A stretch of 64,000 nt of DNA from Bacillus sp. AFS006103 (GTDB lineage Bacteria; Bacillota; Bacilli; Bacillales; Cytobacillaceae): assembly GCA_002559145.1 (NCBI GenBank), contig NTXX01000087.1:1-64000 (forward strand), given 5' to 3'. A model generated the notes under the pieces. The model worked only from the letters and a program-made list of their open reading frames with translations. It made no database searches and had not been told where the DNA came from. The translations under genes were made by a program, and so were the position numbers. Shown here in pieces: positions 1 through 9,447 of the stretch. Positions within the stretch are counted from its first letter, which is position 1. Every line of letters starts with the position of its first letter.

Positions 1-40
1 GGGTTGGGTTAGGGTTGGGGTTGGGATCGGGTTGGGGTCG
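1..40. other. G-rich tract before the first repeat array
   Basis: The first 40 bases are repeated GGGTT/GGGGTT-type words with only a few other bases. Several closely spaced G-runs could form a G-quadruplex on this strand. No gene or promoter is visible. It runs straight into the first ATTCCGCC array and may be a degenerate edge of it. Confidence 0.4.
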
Positions 41-41
41 G

Positions 42-236
42 ATTCCGCCAACTTTTTGGTTTATTCCGCCAAACTGATCTGGGATTCCGCCAACTTCCCA
101 GTTTATTCCGCTAAACCTCTCCGGGATTCCGCCAAGTTTCGAATTTATTCCGCCAAACCTGTTTGGATCACCCCAAGAATTCGACTACAGCTTGCATTCT
201 TAAAAGGATTCCGCCAACTCCCCGATTTATTCCGCC
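42..236. repeat. 21-bp-phased ATTCCGCC array, locus 1 (8 copies)
   Basis: ATTCCGCC (one copy ATTCCGCT) begins at 42, 63, 84, 105, 126 and 147, exactly 21 bp apart. After a degenerate stretch it begins again at 208 and 229, also 21 bp apart. Copies alternate between a GGATTCCGCC and a TTATTCCGCC context, so the full period is 42 bp. An open frame through it reads alternating DSANF and YSAKL peptides, but it has no recognisable ribosome binding site. The array lies just downstream of the cccB terminator. Its function is unknown; a much larger array of the same kind lies at 32794-33580. Confidence 0.9.
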
Positions 237-285
237 AAACTTGTCTGGGATTCCTCTGCTGGGCTGCTAAAATAGGTAAATAAAA

Positions 286-317
286 AAACGCTCTGTTTTT
301 ATCAAACAGAACGTTTT
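286..317 (-). terminator. Intrinsic terminator of cccB
   Basis: On the minus strand an AACGTTCTGTTT arm pairs with AAACAGAGCGTT (one G-T wobble) and is followed by a run of T. It lies 14 bp after the cccB stop codon. Confidence 0.85.
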
Positions 318-330
318 TGACACTATACTC

Positions 331-675
331 TTATTTTTTAGCTGCTAGCCATTCAGCGATTGTGTTAGCGTCATCGCCGGTCACTACGTTTGCAGGCATT
401 TGACCTTTACCATTTTTAAGAATACCCAAGATGTCTTCCTTAGAGTACTTTGAGCCAACCTTTGTAAGGTTTGGTCCCATCCCACCTGTTAGATCCCCGC
501 CATGACAGCCAGAGCATTTTTGATCGAAAATCTTAGCAGCTGCATCACTACTAGCTGTTTCCGTTCCTGTGTCCTTAGTCGTGTCCTTAGATGTGTCCTT
601 ATCTCCGCCTCCGCAGGCAGCTAGTCCCATAACTAACGCAGTTCCCATCAACAATGTAAGCCATTTCTTTTTCAC
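331..675 (-). CDS. cccB: Cytochrome c-551 lipoprotein CccB
   Basis: Small membrane-anchored monohaem cytochrome c that carries electrons on the outer face of the cytoplasmic membrane. I chose the GTG at 675, which gives MKKKWLTLLMGTALVMGLAAC and 114 residues, because AAAGGGG lies 7 bases upstream; the upstream in-frame extension has no such site. The signal peptide ends in lipobox LAAC. A low-complexity D/T/K linker follows, then the haem motif CSGCH (about residue 55) and a distal methionine in GQMPANV. Length and layout match Bacillus CccB (about 112 residues). It lies downstream of yvjA as in B. subtilis and ends in its own terminator. It is the only monohaem cytochrome in a window otherwise rich in multihaem proteins. 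Confidence 0.93.
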   Translation of the reverse strand: MKKKWLTLLMGTALVMGLAACGGGDKDTSKDTTKDTGTETASSDAAAKIFDQKCSGCHGGDLTGGMGPNLTKVGSKYSKEDILGILKNGKGQMPANVVTGDDANTIAEWLAAKK

Positions 676-726
676 CTGATTACCCCTTTCAGAAATTAAT
701 ACCATCAATGCATTATTATACCAATC

Positions 727-1593
727 CTACGCTCGTTTGAAACCCTCTCCTAACACTTCAGCCGCATCCATAACGACCACAAATGCAGTTGGATCAAGGG
801 TTTTAACCAATTGTTTCAATTTTGTGAACTCCGACTGATCAACAACGCACATTAGAACTGGCCGTTCATGGTCAGTAAAACCACCATATGCTGATAGTTT
901 TGTCACACCACGGTCAATTTTATTCAAAATTCCTGTACGAACTTCTTCTTGTTTATCCGTAATAATCATCGCCATCTTTGACCGGCCGAAGCCAACCTGA
1001 ATCAGATCAATCGTTTTGCTTGTTACATAGAGGGCAATCAATGCATACAAACCCTTTTCAATATCAAACACAATCGCAGCAGCAAGCACGATTAAGCCAT
1101 CGATCATAACAACGCATCGGCCGAGACTAATGCCTGTATATTTATTAATGATCTGTGCAGCAAGGTCGGTTCCGCCCGTTGATGCTCTCCCCCTAAAAAC
1201 AATGCCCAGACCAAGCCCTACACCTATTCCCCCGAACAAAGCCCCGAGCAGTGCATCATTTGTCCAAGGCTCTAAACCTTTTGTTAAAAAAACAATGAAT
1301 GGTAAAAAAATAGTGCCCGCAAGTGTTTTGACGCCAAATTGCTTTCCTAAAAACAGCACACCAGCAATAAACAAAGGGATATTAAAGGCCCACTGCACAT
1401 AAGCCGGTTCCCAGCCCAACACCGTTTTTGTAATCGTACTGATGCCGCTGACTCCTCCTGAAGCCACTTGATTTGGCAATAAAAACACGTTAAACGTCAG
1501 ACCAATAATCGCCGCACCAATCAGTACAAGTAGATAATCTATCGCGATTCTCATTTTAGGATAGGATTGTGTAAGATTACTTAATATATTCAT
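727..1593 (-). CDS. yvjA: YitT/DUF2179 family membrane protein YvjA
   Basis: Integral membrane protein of unknown function from the YitT family. The N-terminal two thirds contain about five hydrophobic segments with the family's glycine-rich NQVASGGVSGIS stretch. The last 80 residues form the soluble DUF2179 domain (MIITDKQEEVRTGI onward). The ATG at 1593 was chosen (288 residues) because GAGGAG lies 10 bases upstream; an in-frame upstream TTG would put that site inside the gene. It lies directly upstream of cccB in the same direction, as in B. subtilis, and the short gap suggests co-transcription. Substrate or partner is unknown. Confidence 0.88.
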   Translation of the reverse strand: MNILSNLTQSYPKMRIAIDYLLVLIGAAIIGLTFNVFLLPNQVASGGVSGISTITKTVLGWEPAYVQWAFNIPLFIAGVLFLGKQFGVKTLAGTIFLPFIVFLTKGLEPWTNDALLGALFGGIGVGLGLGIVFRGRASTGGTDLAAQIINKYTGISLGRCVVMIDGLIVLAAAIVFDIEKGLYALIALYVTSKTIDLIQVGFGRSKMAMIITDKQEEVRTGILNKIDRGVTKLSAYGGFTDHERPVLMCVVDQSEFTKLKQLVKTLDPTAFVVVMDAAEVLGEGFKRA

Positions 1594-1808
1594 TAATACT
1601 ATTCTCCTCAAAATTCATTCTTCTAACCGAAAGAGTATAGCATGGGCAAATTTTGGTGTAAATGGCAGTAAAGTGACGTGTTAAAGGAATAAATTTTTTT
1701 CTTAGGATTTGCCTATAATGTGGTTTTCATTAGGAAATGATCAATTAGAAGTAGGTATCATTCATTTTGCAATAAATGTTATAATATGTTGAAAAGGAGG
1801 TGTACAAA

Positions 1809-2183
1809 ATGGAGCAGTTGCTAAAGCAAATGATGGAACAAATGAACCAGCAGTTTGATAACATTAATCAACGCTTTGTGGCAATCGACAAGCGGTTTGA
1901 TGCTATAGATCAGCGCTTTGATAAAATTGAAATTCGGTTGGATGCCATGGATCAGCGGTTTGATAATATTGAAATTCGGTTGGATGCCATGGACCAGCGC
2001 TTTGATTCCATGGATAATGAATTCATTGGTGTAAAACAACGCTTAGATAAAGTGGAAGAAAGTATTCACTCACTTGAAGAAACGGTTAAAAATAATGCAA
2101 CGGAATTTAGGAGCTATTTCAGACACATCGATAACAAACTCGAACATCATGATAAAATGTTTGAAATGCTCTCTGCGGAATGA
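1809..2183 (+). CDS. Small coiled-coil protein with heptad-like repeats
   Basis: A 124-residue soluble protein that is almost wholly coiled coil. Residues about 10-75 are built from a repeated unit of the type QRFDxIEIRLDAMD. Two neighbouring units (about 1927-2010) are nearly identical in DNA, a sign of recent internal duplication. AAAGGAGG lies 8 bases before the ATG at 1809 and a TATAAT sits at 1780-1785, so expression looks likely. No catalytic motif, signal peptide or membrane segment is seen. Similar DUF-type coiled-coil proteins are scattered in Bacillus genomes, often without known role. It is divergent from yvjA and convergent with prfB. Function unknown. Confidence 0.8.
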   Translation: MEQLLKQMMEQMNQQFDNINQRFVAIDKRFDAIDQRFDKIEIRLDAMDQRFDNIEIRLDAMDQRFDSMDNEFIGVKQRLDKVEESIHSLEETVKNNATEFRSYFRHIDNKLEHHDKMFEMLSAE

Positions 2184-2271
2184 TCGCTTCAAAATTTCTA
2201 ATAAATCACTTCAACCTCAAAGCTACGATCACACAATCCTCACCATGATCGGCAAAAAAATCCAAAAAGAT

Positions 2272-2302
2272 AAGCCTTTGCCGACTAAGTCGACAAAGGC
2301 TT
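2272..2302 (-). terminator. Intrinsic terminator of prfB
   Basis: The arms AAGCCTTTG and CAAAGGCTT enclose an inner CGAC/GTCG stem. On the minus strand the hairpin is followed by ATCTTTTTGG and a further T-run, just after the prfB stop. Confidence 0.8.
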
Positions 2303-2320
2303 TGTACATTTTAGTTATTA

Positions 2321-3422
2321 TTAGGAAATCCTTGACCTTAGATAGGCATCAATAAACTGATCCAAATCCCCATCCATTACCGCTTGAACATTGCCGCTTT
2401 CTGCACTAGTCCGGTGGTCTTTTATCATCGAATAGGGATGGAAGACGTACGAACGAATTTGACTGCCCCAGCCAATTTCCTTTTGTTCGCCGCGAATTTC
2501 CAGTAGCTCTTGTTCTTTGCGTTCAATTTCTAGTTGATACAGCTTGGATTTTAGCATTTTCAGCGCGGCCTCGCGGTTTTTAATCTGCGAACGTTCCGCT
2601 TGGCATGTGACCACCACGCCAGTTGGGAGGTGGGTAATCCGGATGGCCGAATCGGTGGTGTTAATATGCTGTCCGCCTGCTCCGGTCGCACGGTAGGTAT
2701 CAATTTTTAAATCCTCGGTCCGAACTTCTATTTGAATGTCGTCATTGAGTTCAGGTATGACTTCACAGGAAACAAACGACGTATGGCGGCGGCCTGAGGA
2801 ATCAAACGGAGAAATCCTGACCAATCGGTGTACCCCTTTTTCCGCCTTCAAGTAGCCATAGGCATTATGCCCTTTGATGGCAAGTGTCACACTCTTAATC
2901 CCTGCTTCTTCACCAGGTAGATAATCGAGCGTTTCGACCTTAAAGCCCTTTTTCTCAGCCCAGCGAGTATACATCCGCAAGAGCATCGAGCCCCAGTCCT
3001 GTGATTCCGTTCCGCCGGCACCTGGGTGCAGCTCCAAAATTGCATTATTTTTATCGTACTCTTCACTCAAGAGAAGCTGCAGCTCATATTGACTCAAGCG
3101 CCCCGTTAGCTGCCCAAGCTCTTCTTCCAGCTCCGCACGCAATTCGTCGTCATTCTCTTCTTTCACCAGTTCATAGGTTAATTCCAGATTTTCAAAGCTC
3201 TCGTTCAGTTCATAAAATTCATTGACCTGATCCTTCAACCCATTTGCTTCACTAATGACGGTCTGAGCGGCTTGCTGATCATTCCAAAAATCAGGATGAA
3301 GCATCTCATCATCTAGTTGAGCAATTCTCGCTTCCTTATTTTCAAGGTCAAAGAGACCCCCTAAAGTCCGCTAATTTCTTAGCTGAATTTTCAAGTTCAT
3401 GTCGTATTTCTGCTAATTCCAT
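2321..3422 (-). CDS. prfB: Peptide chain release factor 2 (programmed +1 frameshift)
   Basis: RF2 terminates translation at UGA and UAA. The gene is read in two frames. A 24-codon start from the ATG at 3422 ([20 protein letters not shown]) reaches an in-frame TGA at 3348-3350. A +1 slip on CTT continues as [16 protein letters not shown] into the main frame, giving 366 residues in total. The main frame shows the SPF recognition tripeptide (RISPFDSSG) and the GGQ catalytic loop ([13 protein letters not shown]). GAGGTG lies 6 bases before the ATG. In most Bacillaceae secA lies just upstream in the same direction; here secA is 21 kb away and inverted. No defect is seen. Confidence 0.96.
3348..3362 (-). 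promoter_or_regulatory. prfB: RF2 autoregulatory +1 frameshift site
   Basis: On the minus strand AGGGGG (3357-3362) lies three bases before CTT TGA C (3347-3353). This is the classical internal Shine-Dalgarno, slippery CTT and poorly terminating TGA-C context of RF2 autoregulation: low RF2 favours the shift and full-length synthesis. Confidence 0.95.
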
Positions 3423-3766
3423 TTCCTTCACCTCTATAAAAATTAAAAATATGTCCTGTAATGTAATTTATTCCGAAATCACTTGTCAGTTCCTTAACCA
3501 TTATAGCTTGATTACCCTATAAAATTCAAAGATTGACCTAAAAATGCACAAACCTGTTCAGGAAGGTAAAATATATAAATTTCTAACGGTATACTCTAAT
3601 AGATCGTTCAAGCAAATTTCATGAGTATCTTTACATTTTTATCTGTCAAAAATGGTACTATTAAAATAAGAGTACCCTGGATGAAATTTCTTTTTAAACA
3701 GTTACTTTATACATACGTCTAAGAACGAATCGTATTTCGAATATAAAAGCTTGGCTTTATAAGGGG
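3423..3766. other. Divergent prfB / SEC-C gene intergenic region
   Basis: A 344-bp AT-rich gap. It carries the likely prfB promoter (listed separately). No clear sigma-A promoter, small ORF or stable structure could be assigned for the plus-strand gene that follows. Confidence 0.5.
3500..3529 (-). promoter_or_regulatory. Probable sigma-A promoter of prfB
   Basis: On the minus strand TTGAAT and TATAAT are separated by 18 bp, giving a leader of roughly 70 nt before the prfB ATG. This rests on motif matching only. Confidence 0.5.
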
Positions 3767-5731
3767 ATGAGTGAGTTGGAGAAAATAAACCGGAATGGTC
3801 CTTGTCCATGCGGAAGTGGGAAAAAGTATAAAAAGTGCTGTGGGGCAAATGAGGCTGTATCCATCACCAATTTGATTGAAAGTGAAATCGACAGCCTCCA
3901 AAAGCATATCCTTCATTTTGCTTTCTATCACTTTGGGCAAGAAATACAAGAGGATTTCGAAGACCTGGAAGAAATCATTCAAATCGATACGGATCAAGAA
4001 CGGGAATTTTATGAATTTATTCATGCGATTTGGTTTATTCTTTTCGAAGGTTTAGATGATGGGGAAACGATTATCGAAAAGTTTATTGCTGCGGAAACAG
4101 GGAAAATTAAACGACCTAAACTAAGAAAAGTTTTACAAACATGGACGGAAGCACGAACAATTGCGGGAAAAGTCCTTGCCGTTGATAACAATAAAGTTAC
4201 CGTTTCGGATGGGTTTACCTCTGAAGAATTGGATGCAATCATTGCAAATGTCCCCATTACTGTAGAAGCCGGTTCCTTCTTCGTGGGAATCTTAGTTCCA
4301 TATGAGCAAAATTATGTCTTCTTCCCCTCACCATTTGACTTACCTGACCTAAAACCAGAGGATGCCTTTACCTATATTGAGGCAAGCAGTTTAGAGGCAG
4401 AATACGACTCAGCGCAGGAATATTTGACAGACTTCTTCCTGGAGGTGTTGAGTGAACTTCCGATGGTCGGCAATTTGTTGGATATCGATGAGATGGATTG
4501 GCCAGCTCCTATCTATAAAGAAGTGGCCAATACCTTTAGGAATTCCATGGAAGCAATGGATGTTCCAGCACCCATCGTCGATACAGGTGTAATACTCTGG
4601 CTGAGTTTTTGCCAGAAAAAGCAAAAACGAATCCAAAATCCAAAACTTTATGTGGCTGCCCTCCATTATTTAGTGTCAACGATTGCACCGTTAGAAAAAA
4701 CGTATACGCAAAAGGAGCTCGCCAAGCAGTACGGAGTTTCAACAGGTTCCGTTTCCTCGATATTTACGGAGTTGGAAACAGTATTACATCAGGAAATTGC
4801 TGAGTTGATTGGAATGGTCTATGGGTTTGATGAAGCACCGATCTCGCCGCCTTCTGAAATGGCCCCTGTTATTGAGTTTCCTAGAAAAGGTGGTCTCGTC
4901 GCTGTAGAGACTGGGAAACCTGAAGGCATGCAGGATTCAAACGTACAAACACTTACAGTTGTTGAAACGCCCACTAAAAAAGCAAAGAGCCCTGTTCGGA
5001 AAGTATCAAGACGTGATGAAGAGCGTGCTAGAAATTTGATCTATGATGCCTATCAATCGGACGGTCAGCAGCGATATAAGCTAGCAGAAGAAGCCGTCAA
5101 GTTGAATCCTAATTGTTCGGATGCCTATGTCATCCTTGCTGAAAAAACAAAAAGCCTTGAGGAAGCCATCCTTCTCTACGAAAAAGGCATACAGGCGGGG
5201 AAACGTGAACTTGGGAAAGCATTTTTCGAGGAAAACAAAGGCTACTTCTGGGGATTAACTGAAACTAGACCGTTCATGCGGGCGAAACTTCATTATGCTG
5301 AGGCCTTATCTCTGATTGGGAAAAAAACAGAAGCCATCCGTCAATATGAAGAATTGCTGGAACTAAATCCAATGGATAACCAAGGTGTTCGTTACTCGTT
5401 GTTTGTGGCCTACATCGATGCAGGGGACTACAAGAAAGCTGAAGACTTGCTCCAGCAATATGAAGAGGAGTCAGCTCAAGCTTCATACAATCAGCTGTTG
5501 CTTGAGATCCTTCAAAGAGGTTTCACAGCAAAGGCAACCAAACTGCTAAAGGAAGCAAAAAAATTAAATAAGTATGTAATTAACTACTTAACAGGCAAAA
5601 AACGCCTGCCCGCCTATCCACCAGACTATTACGGCTTTGGCGATGAAAATGAAGCGATTGTTTACGCAGACATGCATTTGCATTTGTGGAAAAGGATCGA
5701 TGGGTTAAAAGAGTGGTTGAAAGGTAAATAA
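3767..5731 (+). CDS. SEC-C motif protein with TPR-like C-terminus
   Basis: A 654-residue cytoplasmic protein. Residues about 8-26 are a SEC-C metal-binding motif ([17 protein letters not shown]), the same kind found at the end of SecA. A central segment near residue 310 ([19 protein letters not shown]) reads like a helix-turn-helix. The last 230 residues contain TPR-like helical repeats ([12 protein letters not shown] onward and [16 protein letters not shown]). No signal peptide or membrane segment is present. Start is uncertain: AAGGGG abuts the ATG at 3767, while an in-frame TTG at 3776 has a 9-base spacing and may be the true start. Proteins of this build are common in Bacillus, but their function is not established. 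A strong terminator follows. Confidence 0.82.
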   Translation: MSELEKINRNGPCPCGSGKKYKKCCGANEAVSITNLIESEIDSLQKHILHFAFYHFGQEIQEDFEDLEEIIQIDTDQEREFYEFIHAIWFILFEGLDDGETIIEKFIAAETGKIKRPKLRKVLQTWTEARTIAGKVLAVDNNKVTVSDGFTSEELDAIIANVPITVEAGSFFVGILVPYEQNYVFFPSPFDLPDLKPEDAFTYIEASSLEAEYDSAQEYLTDFFLEVLSELPMVGNLLDIDEMDWPAPIYKEVANTFRNSMEAMDVPAPIVDTGVILWLSFCQKKQKRIQNPKLYVAALHYLVSTIAPLEKTYTQKELAKQYGVSTGSVSSIFTELETVLHQEIAELIGMVYGFDEAPISPPSEMAPVIEFPRKGGLVAVETGKPEGMQDSNVQTLTVVETPTKKAKSPVRKVSRRDEERARNLIYDAYQSDGQQRYKLAEEAVKLNPNCSDAYVILAEKTKSLEEAILLYEKGIQAGKRELGKAFFEENKGYFWGLTETRPFMRAKLHYAEALSLIGKKTEAIRQYEELLELNPMDNQGVRYSLFVAYIDAGDYKKAEDLLQQYEEESAQASYNQLLLEILQRGFTAKATKLLKEAKKLNKYVINYLTGKKRLPAYPPDYYGFGDENEAIVYADMHLHLWKRIDGLKEWLKGK

Positions 5732-5738
5732 ATCTGGT

Positions 5739-5776
5739 GCCACCGGTAACTGTTTTGGAGTTACCGGTGGCCTTTT
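5739..5776 (+). terminator. Intrinsic terminator of the SEC-C gene
   Basis: A perfect 12-bp stem (GCCACCGGTAAC / GTTACCGGTGGC) with a 9-base loop and TTTTT, 8 bp after the stop. Confidence 0.92.
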
Positions 5777-5894
5777 TCACGTCCCTATCCTCATAACATA
5801 TTGTTCCTTAAAGATTCACAGGACCTAAGAAATTACTAATTGCCCTCAAGATATAATAGGAAACAGGTATTCTATTTGAAGGGATGACTGTCTA

Positions 5895-6413
5895 ATGAAA
5901 AAATGGGCTATTATCATGGTCTTAATACTGGTCGGGGTAGGGATTTTCTTCACTAAGTATTACACAACCCTATTAGATTCAAAGGATTCAGCGATTATCG
6001 TTAATAAAAACTATTCATTTAAGGATGATTTTCAAGATAAACAAAAATTAGTACAGGCGGTTGATCATATTTTTATTGGCGAAGTCATTCGGGAAGTCGG
6101 GAATGAAGAACATAAAGGAAATCCAAATACCCAATTCTTAGTACGGATTACACAGAATATAAAAGGTGCCTTACTTGGGGACATTACAGTGAATCAAGTG
6201 GGAGGATATTATAAGGAGAAGGGGAAATTGTATCTCGTTTCTTACGAAAAGTCTCCTTTGCTGAAAAAGGATCAAATGTATTTATTTTTCCTCACCAAAA
6301 CTAACAAGGGTTATTTTGAGATGATGCCGAAATACGGCAGTGTGCTTCTCGATAATGAGGATGAAAAGTTGAAACAGATTGATTCAATTAGAAAAATAAT
6401 GAGTGAAAAGTAA
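5895..6413 (+). CDS. Membrane-anchored protein of unknown function
   Basis: A 172-residue protein with one N-terminal hydrophobic segment (WAIIMVLILVGVGIFF, residues 3-19) acting as signal anchor. A predicted extracytoplasmic domain follows, rich in beta-strand-like stretches (FIGEVIREVG, FLVRITQNIKGALLGDITV). The C-terminal part has a YLFFLTKTNKGYFEMMPKYG segment that recalls small secreted beta-barrel proteins of Bacilli, but I cannot assign a family. AAGGG lies 11 bases before the ATG. It stands alone and is convergent with the first multihaem gene, sharing a bidirectional terminator. Confidence 0.75.
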   Translation: MKKWAIIMVLILVGVGIFFTKYYTTLLDSKDSAIIVNKNYSFKDDFQDKQKLVQAVDHIFIGEVIREVGNEEHKGNPNTQFLVRITQNIKGALLGDITVNQVGGYYKEKGKLYLVSYEKSPLLKKDQMYLFFLTKTNKGYFEMMPKYGSVLLDNEDEKLKQIDSIRKIMSEK

Positions 6414-6414
6414 A

Positions 6415-6452
6415 AGTAAAAACGAGAGGGCGCATCCCCTCTCGTTTTTACT
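6415..6452. terminator. Bidirectional intrinsic terminator
   Basis: A 16-bp perfect stem (AGTAAAAACGAGAGGG and its complement) around a six-base loop, T-rich on both strands, between two convergent genes. Confidence 0.92.
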
Positions 6453-6462
6453 TTCTATTATT

Positions 6463-9192
6463 CTAAGGTGTACCCTGCATTGGTGCATGTGCGGCACTCA
6501 AGGCTTTTTCTTCTGCAGTATTTCCCGTCCCGTGGCAGGTCGAGCATGCTCGTGGATCTGTACTGGTATGACCGGCTGATTTAGCAGTATCGAGTGCTTT
6601 TCCGGTCACACCGTAAATGGCCGTTGAACCGTTATGGCAGGTAGAACAGAAAACACGCTCCTTCGCTGCATCCCAGTCACCTGAACCTGAGGAAAATAAA
6701 CGTCTGTCCTCCAATCCCAATGTATTACTTAGCAATTTGATATTTGTAGAACCATGGGTATCATGACATTCACTACATGGGATGTGACCGTCATTGGCTG
6801 CGGTACCGCTGCTCTTTACAAGCTGGCCATCACTAATAGCTGTAATCCTGTGCTGAGATAAATTGCTGTTTGTCAAATCCATTTTTTCATCTATCTTCGT
6901 ATCAAAGAATTGTTGAATGTTGGAAATTACTTGTTCCACACCATTAGAGTCCTTCCACTTCCTCGTGCCGTCATGGCAGCGCAAGCATAAGGCATAATCA
7001 TCTGGGACACCCGTTGCCGTTGATTTACGGTAATCAAAGATTTTATTGGTCACCACAATATTGTTTTGTGAACCGTAGTTCTTTACCTGATTGGTTTCCG
7101 TATCATGACAGGTCTCGCAAAGTTGCTTTTCGCTGTCAAACATATCCGCAGGAACCCCTTCAACGGCCGGATGGTTATCAACCACATAGTGATCCTTTAT
7201 CAGGTTTGGATTTTCTTCATTCCAAGCCAAATGCGGATTATGACAGGAAGCACATTCCCCGGCACTGCTTTGAACCCCGTCTTTTCCATACTCTGAAAAA
7301 TGACCATTCTGATGCATATTTAAAGGGGCGGCTGCTCCCGTACCATCATGACAGGCCATGCAATAGTTATAGCTAGAATAGTTCGTATTGTATTGTTCCA
7401 GCTTTGCCCCACTAGCATTATGAGTACTGTGGCAGGTTGCACAGGTATTCGTATTCATCTCATAATTGCCGTGCGGATCATTTGCATTTGGATTGGTTGC
7501 GACCAAAGCCAGCATTCTTGCTAGCTTTAAAACGCTCCCCCGTTCCGTTGCAAACTTTCGAATCAACGGATAAACAGGATTTCCAGCTGCATCGGTAGTG
7601 GTCGCTGAGCCAGGGACCACATCAACGAGCAGAGGATTGATCATAATATAATAGGTTGTACTTGCGGCAAGCGGGGTAGCAGGTGTAAAAACCACTTCCA
7701 AATTTTTATCACTTTTTTTAGTAGCCTTGATGGTCCCCGCAACGTTAACGCCTTTACTGGAAAAAACAATCAGTGCATTCTGTACTTTGTCCGCTGCGAC
7801 CATTTTGTCATCTGTAATGGTAAAAGTTATCGGGGTATTGGTTTTAACATAACCAGTCACATCATTTGGAAGCAAATCTATATCTGTTTTCCCATTAGCA
7901 TTAACTTTGTCCGATACTTTGACTTTTATCGAGGATACCTTTGGCCGGGTATTGTCTACCGTAACACTATAATTAGTAATAGTAGTAAAATTAGATGAAT
8001 TAGTTGCCTTCACCTGATAAGTGTAGGTTCCCTCCGTAAATTCACCAGGAAGGGTATAAGACCATTGATTACTTGTTGCAGTTGGGGCTGAATAAATGGC
8101 ATTGGTGATCGTGATCGGTATAGCATTCGCATCCAACAACTGCATTGGGATTTGATTGGCTGGAGTAGTGGCATCTGATACGGTCCCGGAAAGAGTAATC
8201 TTTTTGTCGGTTTGGAAAACAGGACTATTCGTAGTAATCTTTGGCCCAGCTGTGTCCACAGTGAAACTGTAGTCTTTGTAGGTAGAATTATTGAGTAAAT
8301 CCAGCGCTCTTATTTTATAATTATAGGTTCCATCCGTTCTTGTCAAAGAATAGGACCAATATCCTTGCGCATTCGGTCCAGTTAGGATAGCATCGGGTAC
8401 CCGATTTAGATTAGAATCATATAATCCCATTTGGATCAAATTACTGGCTGTCACGATATCAGAGACTGTTCCAGAAATGACCACGTTATTGTTTTGTCGT
8501 GCTGTGCTTGAGATAGAAATCGTAGGTCCTGTCGAGTCCACTGTAAAGCTTACATCCTTAAAGGAAGAATGTTTAGTCTGCGCATCATCGGTTGCTTTAA
8601 TTTTCAAATTATAGATTCCATCGGTTTTTTGAAAAGAAAAAGACCAATTCCCTTGTGCATCGGGGACCGTGGAAGGAACACCGGCAACAGGGCTTAAATT
8701 GGATTCCAATAATTCCAAGGTAATTTGGTTATTTTGTGTCACCGCATCACTAACGGAACCTGAAATCGTCACGTTATTCTTTTGAACCGATGTGGTTATT
8801 ATCGAGAGCGTTGGGCCGGTGGTGTCGACGGTAAAGGTGATGGGTGTTGAAGAAGTACTTGAAGTCCTATCATTTTTGTGAATAGCAATGGCTTTAATCG
8901 TATAATTATATTTCCCGTCACTGAAACCATTCGGGAAAGAATAGGACCATGTTGTGGCTGAATTCAGCTGAATGGGTTTTGAAATCTGGTTTCCATCAAC
9001 CATTTCCATAGAAGCAACAAAATAATTTTTATCACATTCGACCGTTCCGGAAACCGTGACATTGTTCCCCTGTACAACAACAGTCGGATATACGTTAGGA
9101 TTCGCAGCATAAGAACTGGAGGGATGAACCATGGCTACCAGAAGCTGAATGATGATATATGTTAAAAAAATACGTTTCATTTGTTTTTGCAT
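6463..9192 (-). CDS. Secreted octahaem cytochrome c with Ig-like stalk
   Basis: A 909-residue exported protein. A signal peptide (to about residue 30, SSYAANP) precedes four Ig-like repeats of roughly 95 residues (each with FTVDTTGP-type ends). A Big_5/SbsA-like Ig domain follows (about 415-560), then a C-terminal haem region with eight CXXCH motifs: CATCH, CMACH, CASCH, CETCH, CLRCH, CSECH, CSTCH and CSTCH. Several are followed by xxH, giving doubled CXXCHxxH units. Its haem region is clearly paralogous to the protein at 15087-17117. The likely role is extracellular electron transfer, with the Ig repeats as a spacer through the wall (inference). No LPXTG, SLH or lipobox anchor is seen. GAGGAA precedes the ATG at 9192. 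Confidence 0.9.
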   Translation of the reverse strand: MQKQMKRIFLTYIIIQLLVAMVHPSSSYAANPNVYPTVVVQGNNVTVSGTVECDKNYFVASMEMVDGNQISKPIQLNSATTWSYSFPNGFSDGKYNYTIKAIAIHKNDRTSSTSSTPITFTVDTTGPTLSIITTSVQKNNVTISGSVSDAVTQNNQITLELLESNLSPVAGVPSTVPDAQGNWSFSFQKTDGIYNLKIKATDDAQTKHSSFKDVSFTVDSTGPTISISSTARQNNNVVISGTVSDIVTASNLIQMGLYDSNLNRVPDAILTGPNAQGYWSYSLTRTDGTYNYKIRALDLLNNSTYKDYSFTVDTAGPKITTNSPVFQTDKKITLSGTVSDATTPANQIPMQLLDANAIPITITNAIYSAPTATSNQWSYTLPGEFTEGTYTYQVKATNSSNFTTITNYSVTVDNTRPKVSSIKVKVSDKVNANGKTDIDLLPNDVTGYVKTNTPITFTITDDKMVAADKVQNALIVFSSKGVNVAGTIKATKKSDKNLEVVFTPATPLAASTTYYIMINPLLVDVVPGSATTTDAAGNPVYPLIRKFATERGSVLKLARMLALVATNPNANDPHGNYEMNTNTCATCHSTHNASGAKLEQYNTNYSSYNYCMACHDGTGAAAPLNMHQNGHFSEYGKDGVQSSAGECASCHNPHLAWNEENPNLIKDHYVVDNHPAVEGVPADMFDSEKQLCETCHDTETNQVKNYGSQNNIVVTNKIFDYRKSTATGVPDDYALCLRCHDGTRKWKDSNGVEQVISNIQQFFDTKIDEKMDLTNSNLSQHRITAISDGQLVKSSGTAANDGHIPCSECHDTHGSTNIKLLSNTLGLEDRRLFSSGSGDWDAAKERVFCSTCHNGSTAIYGVTGKALDTAKSAGHTSTDPRACSTCHGTGNTAEEKALSAAHAPMQGTP

Positions 9193-9353
9193 TTATTATT
9201 CCTCTAATTGTCATAGTTTAATAGGAGAATAGGATAGCTGAATGTTGGGAAATTCCTTTCATTGTTTAGTAAAAATTTACTATTATACTCATACTGAAAA
9301 TTGGTTTATATAACAGAAATCGACAAATTATTTAACAAATTGTGAATTTACTG

Positions 9354-9389
9354 TATAAAAAAGCCCTCCATCTTTAATTAAATGGAGGG
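9354..9389 (-). terminator. Intrinsic terminator of the undecahaem gene
   Basis: The arms CCCTCCAT and ATGGAGGG are followed on the minus strand by GCTTTTTTAT, downstream of the gene that stops at 9448. Confidence 0.85.
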
Positions 9390-9447
9390 TTAGGGTTAAC
9401 ATATCTATGTTAAATGGGAGGCCAAAGCTTATTTATTAACATCAGGT

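Noticed and set aside
32-283. Open frame of 83 codons with DSANF/YSAKL repeats
   Set aside because: It exists because the 21-bp repeat unit keeps frame; no ribosome site, no promoter and a G-rich lead-in. Reported as a repeat, not as a gene.
2321-3422. prfB as a frameshifted pseudogene
   Set aside because: The frame break carries the complete RF2 programmed frameshift signal (AGGGGG, CTT, TGA-C).
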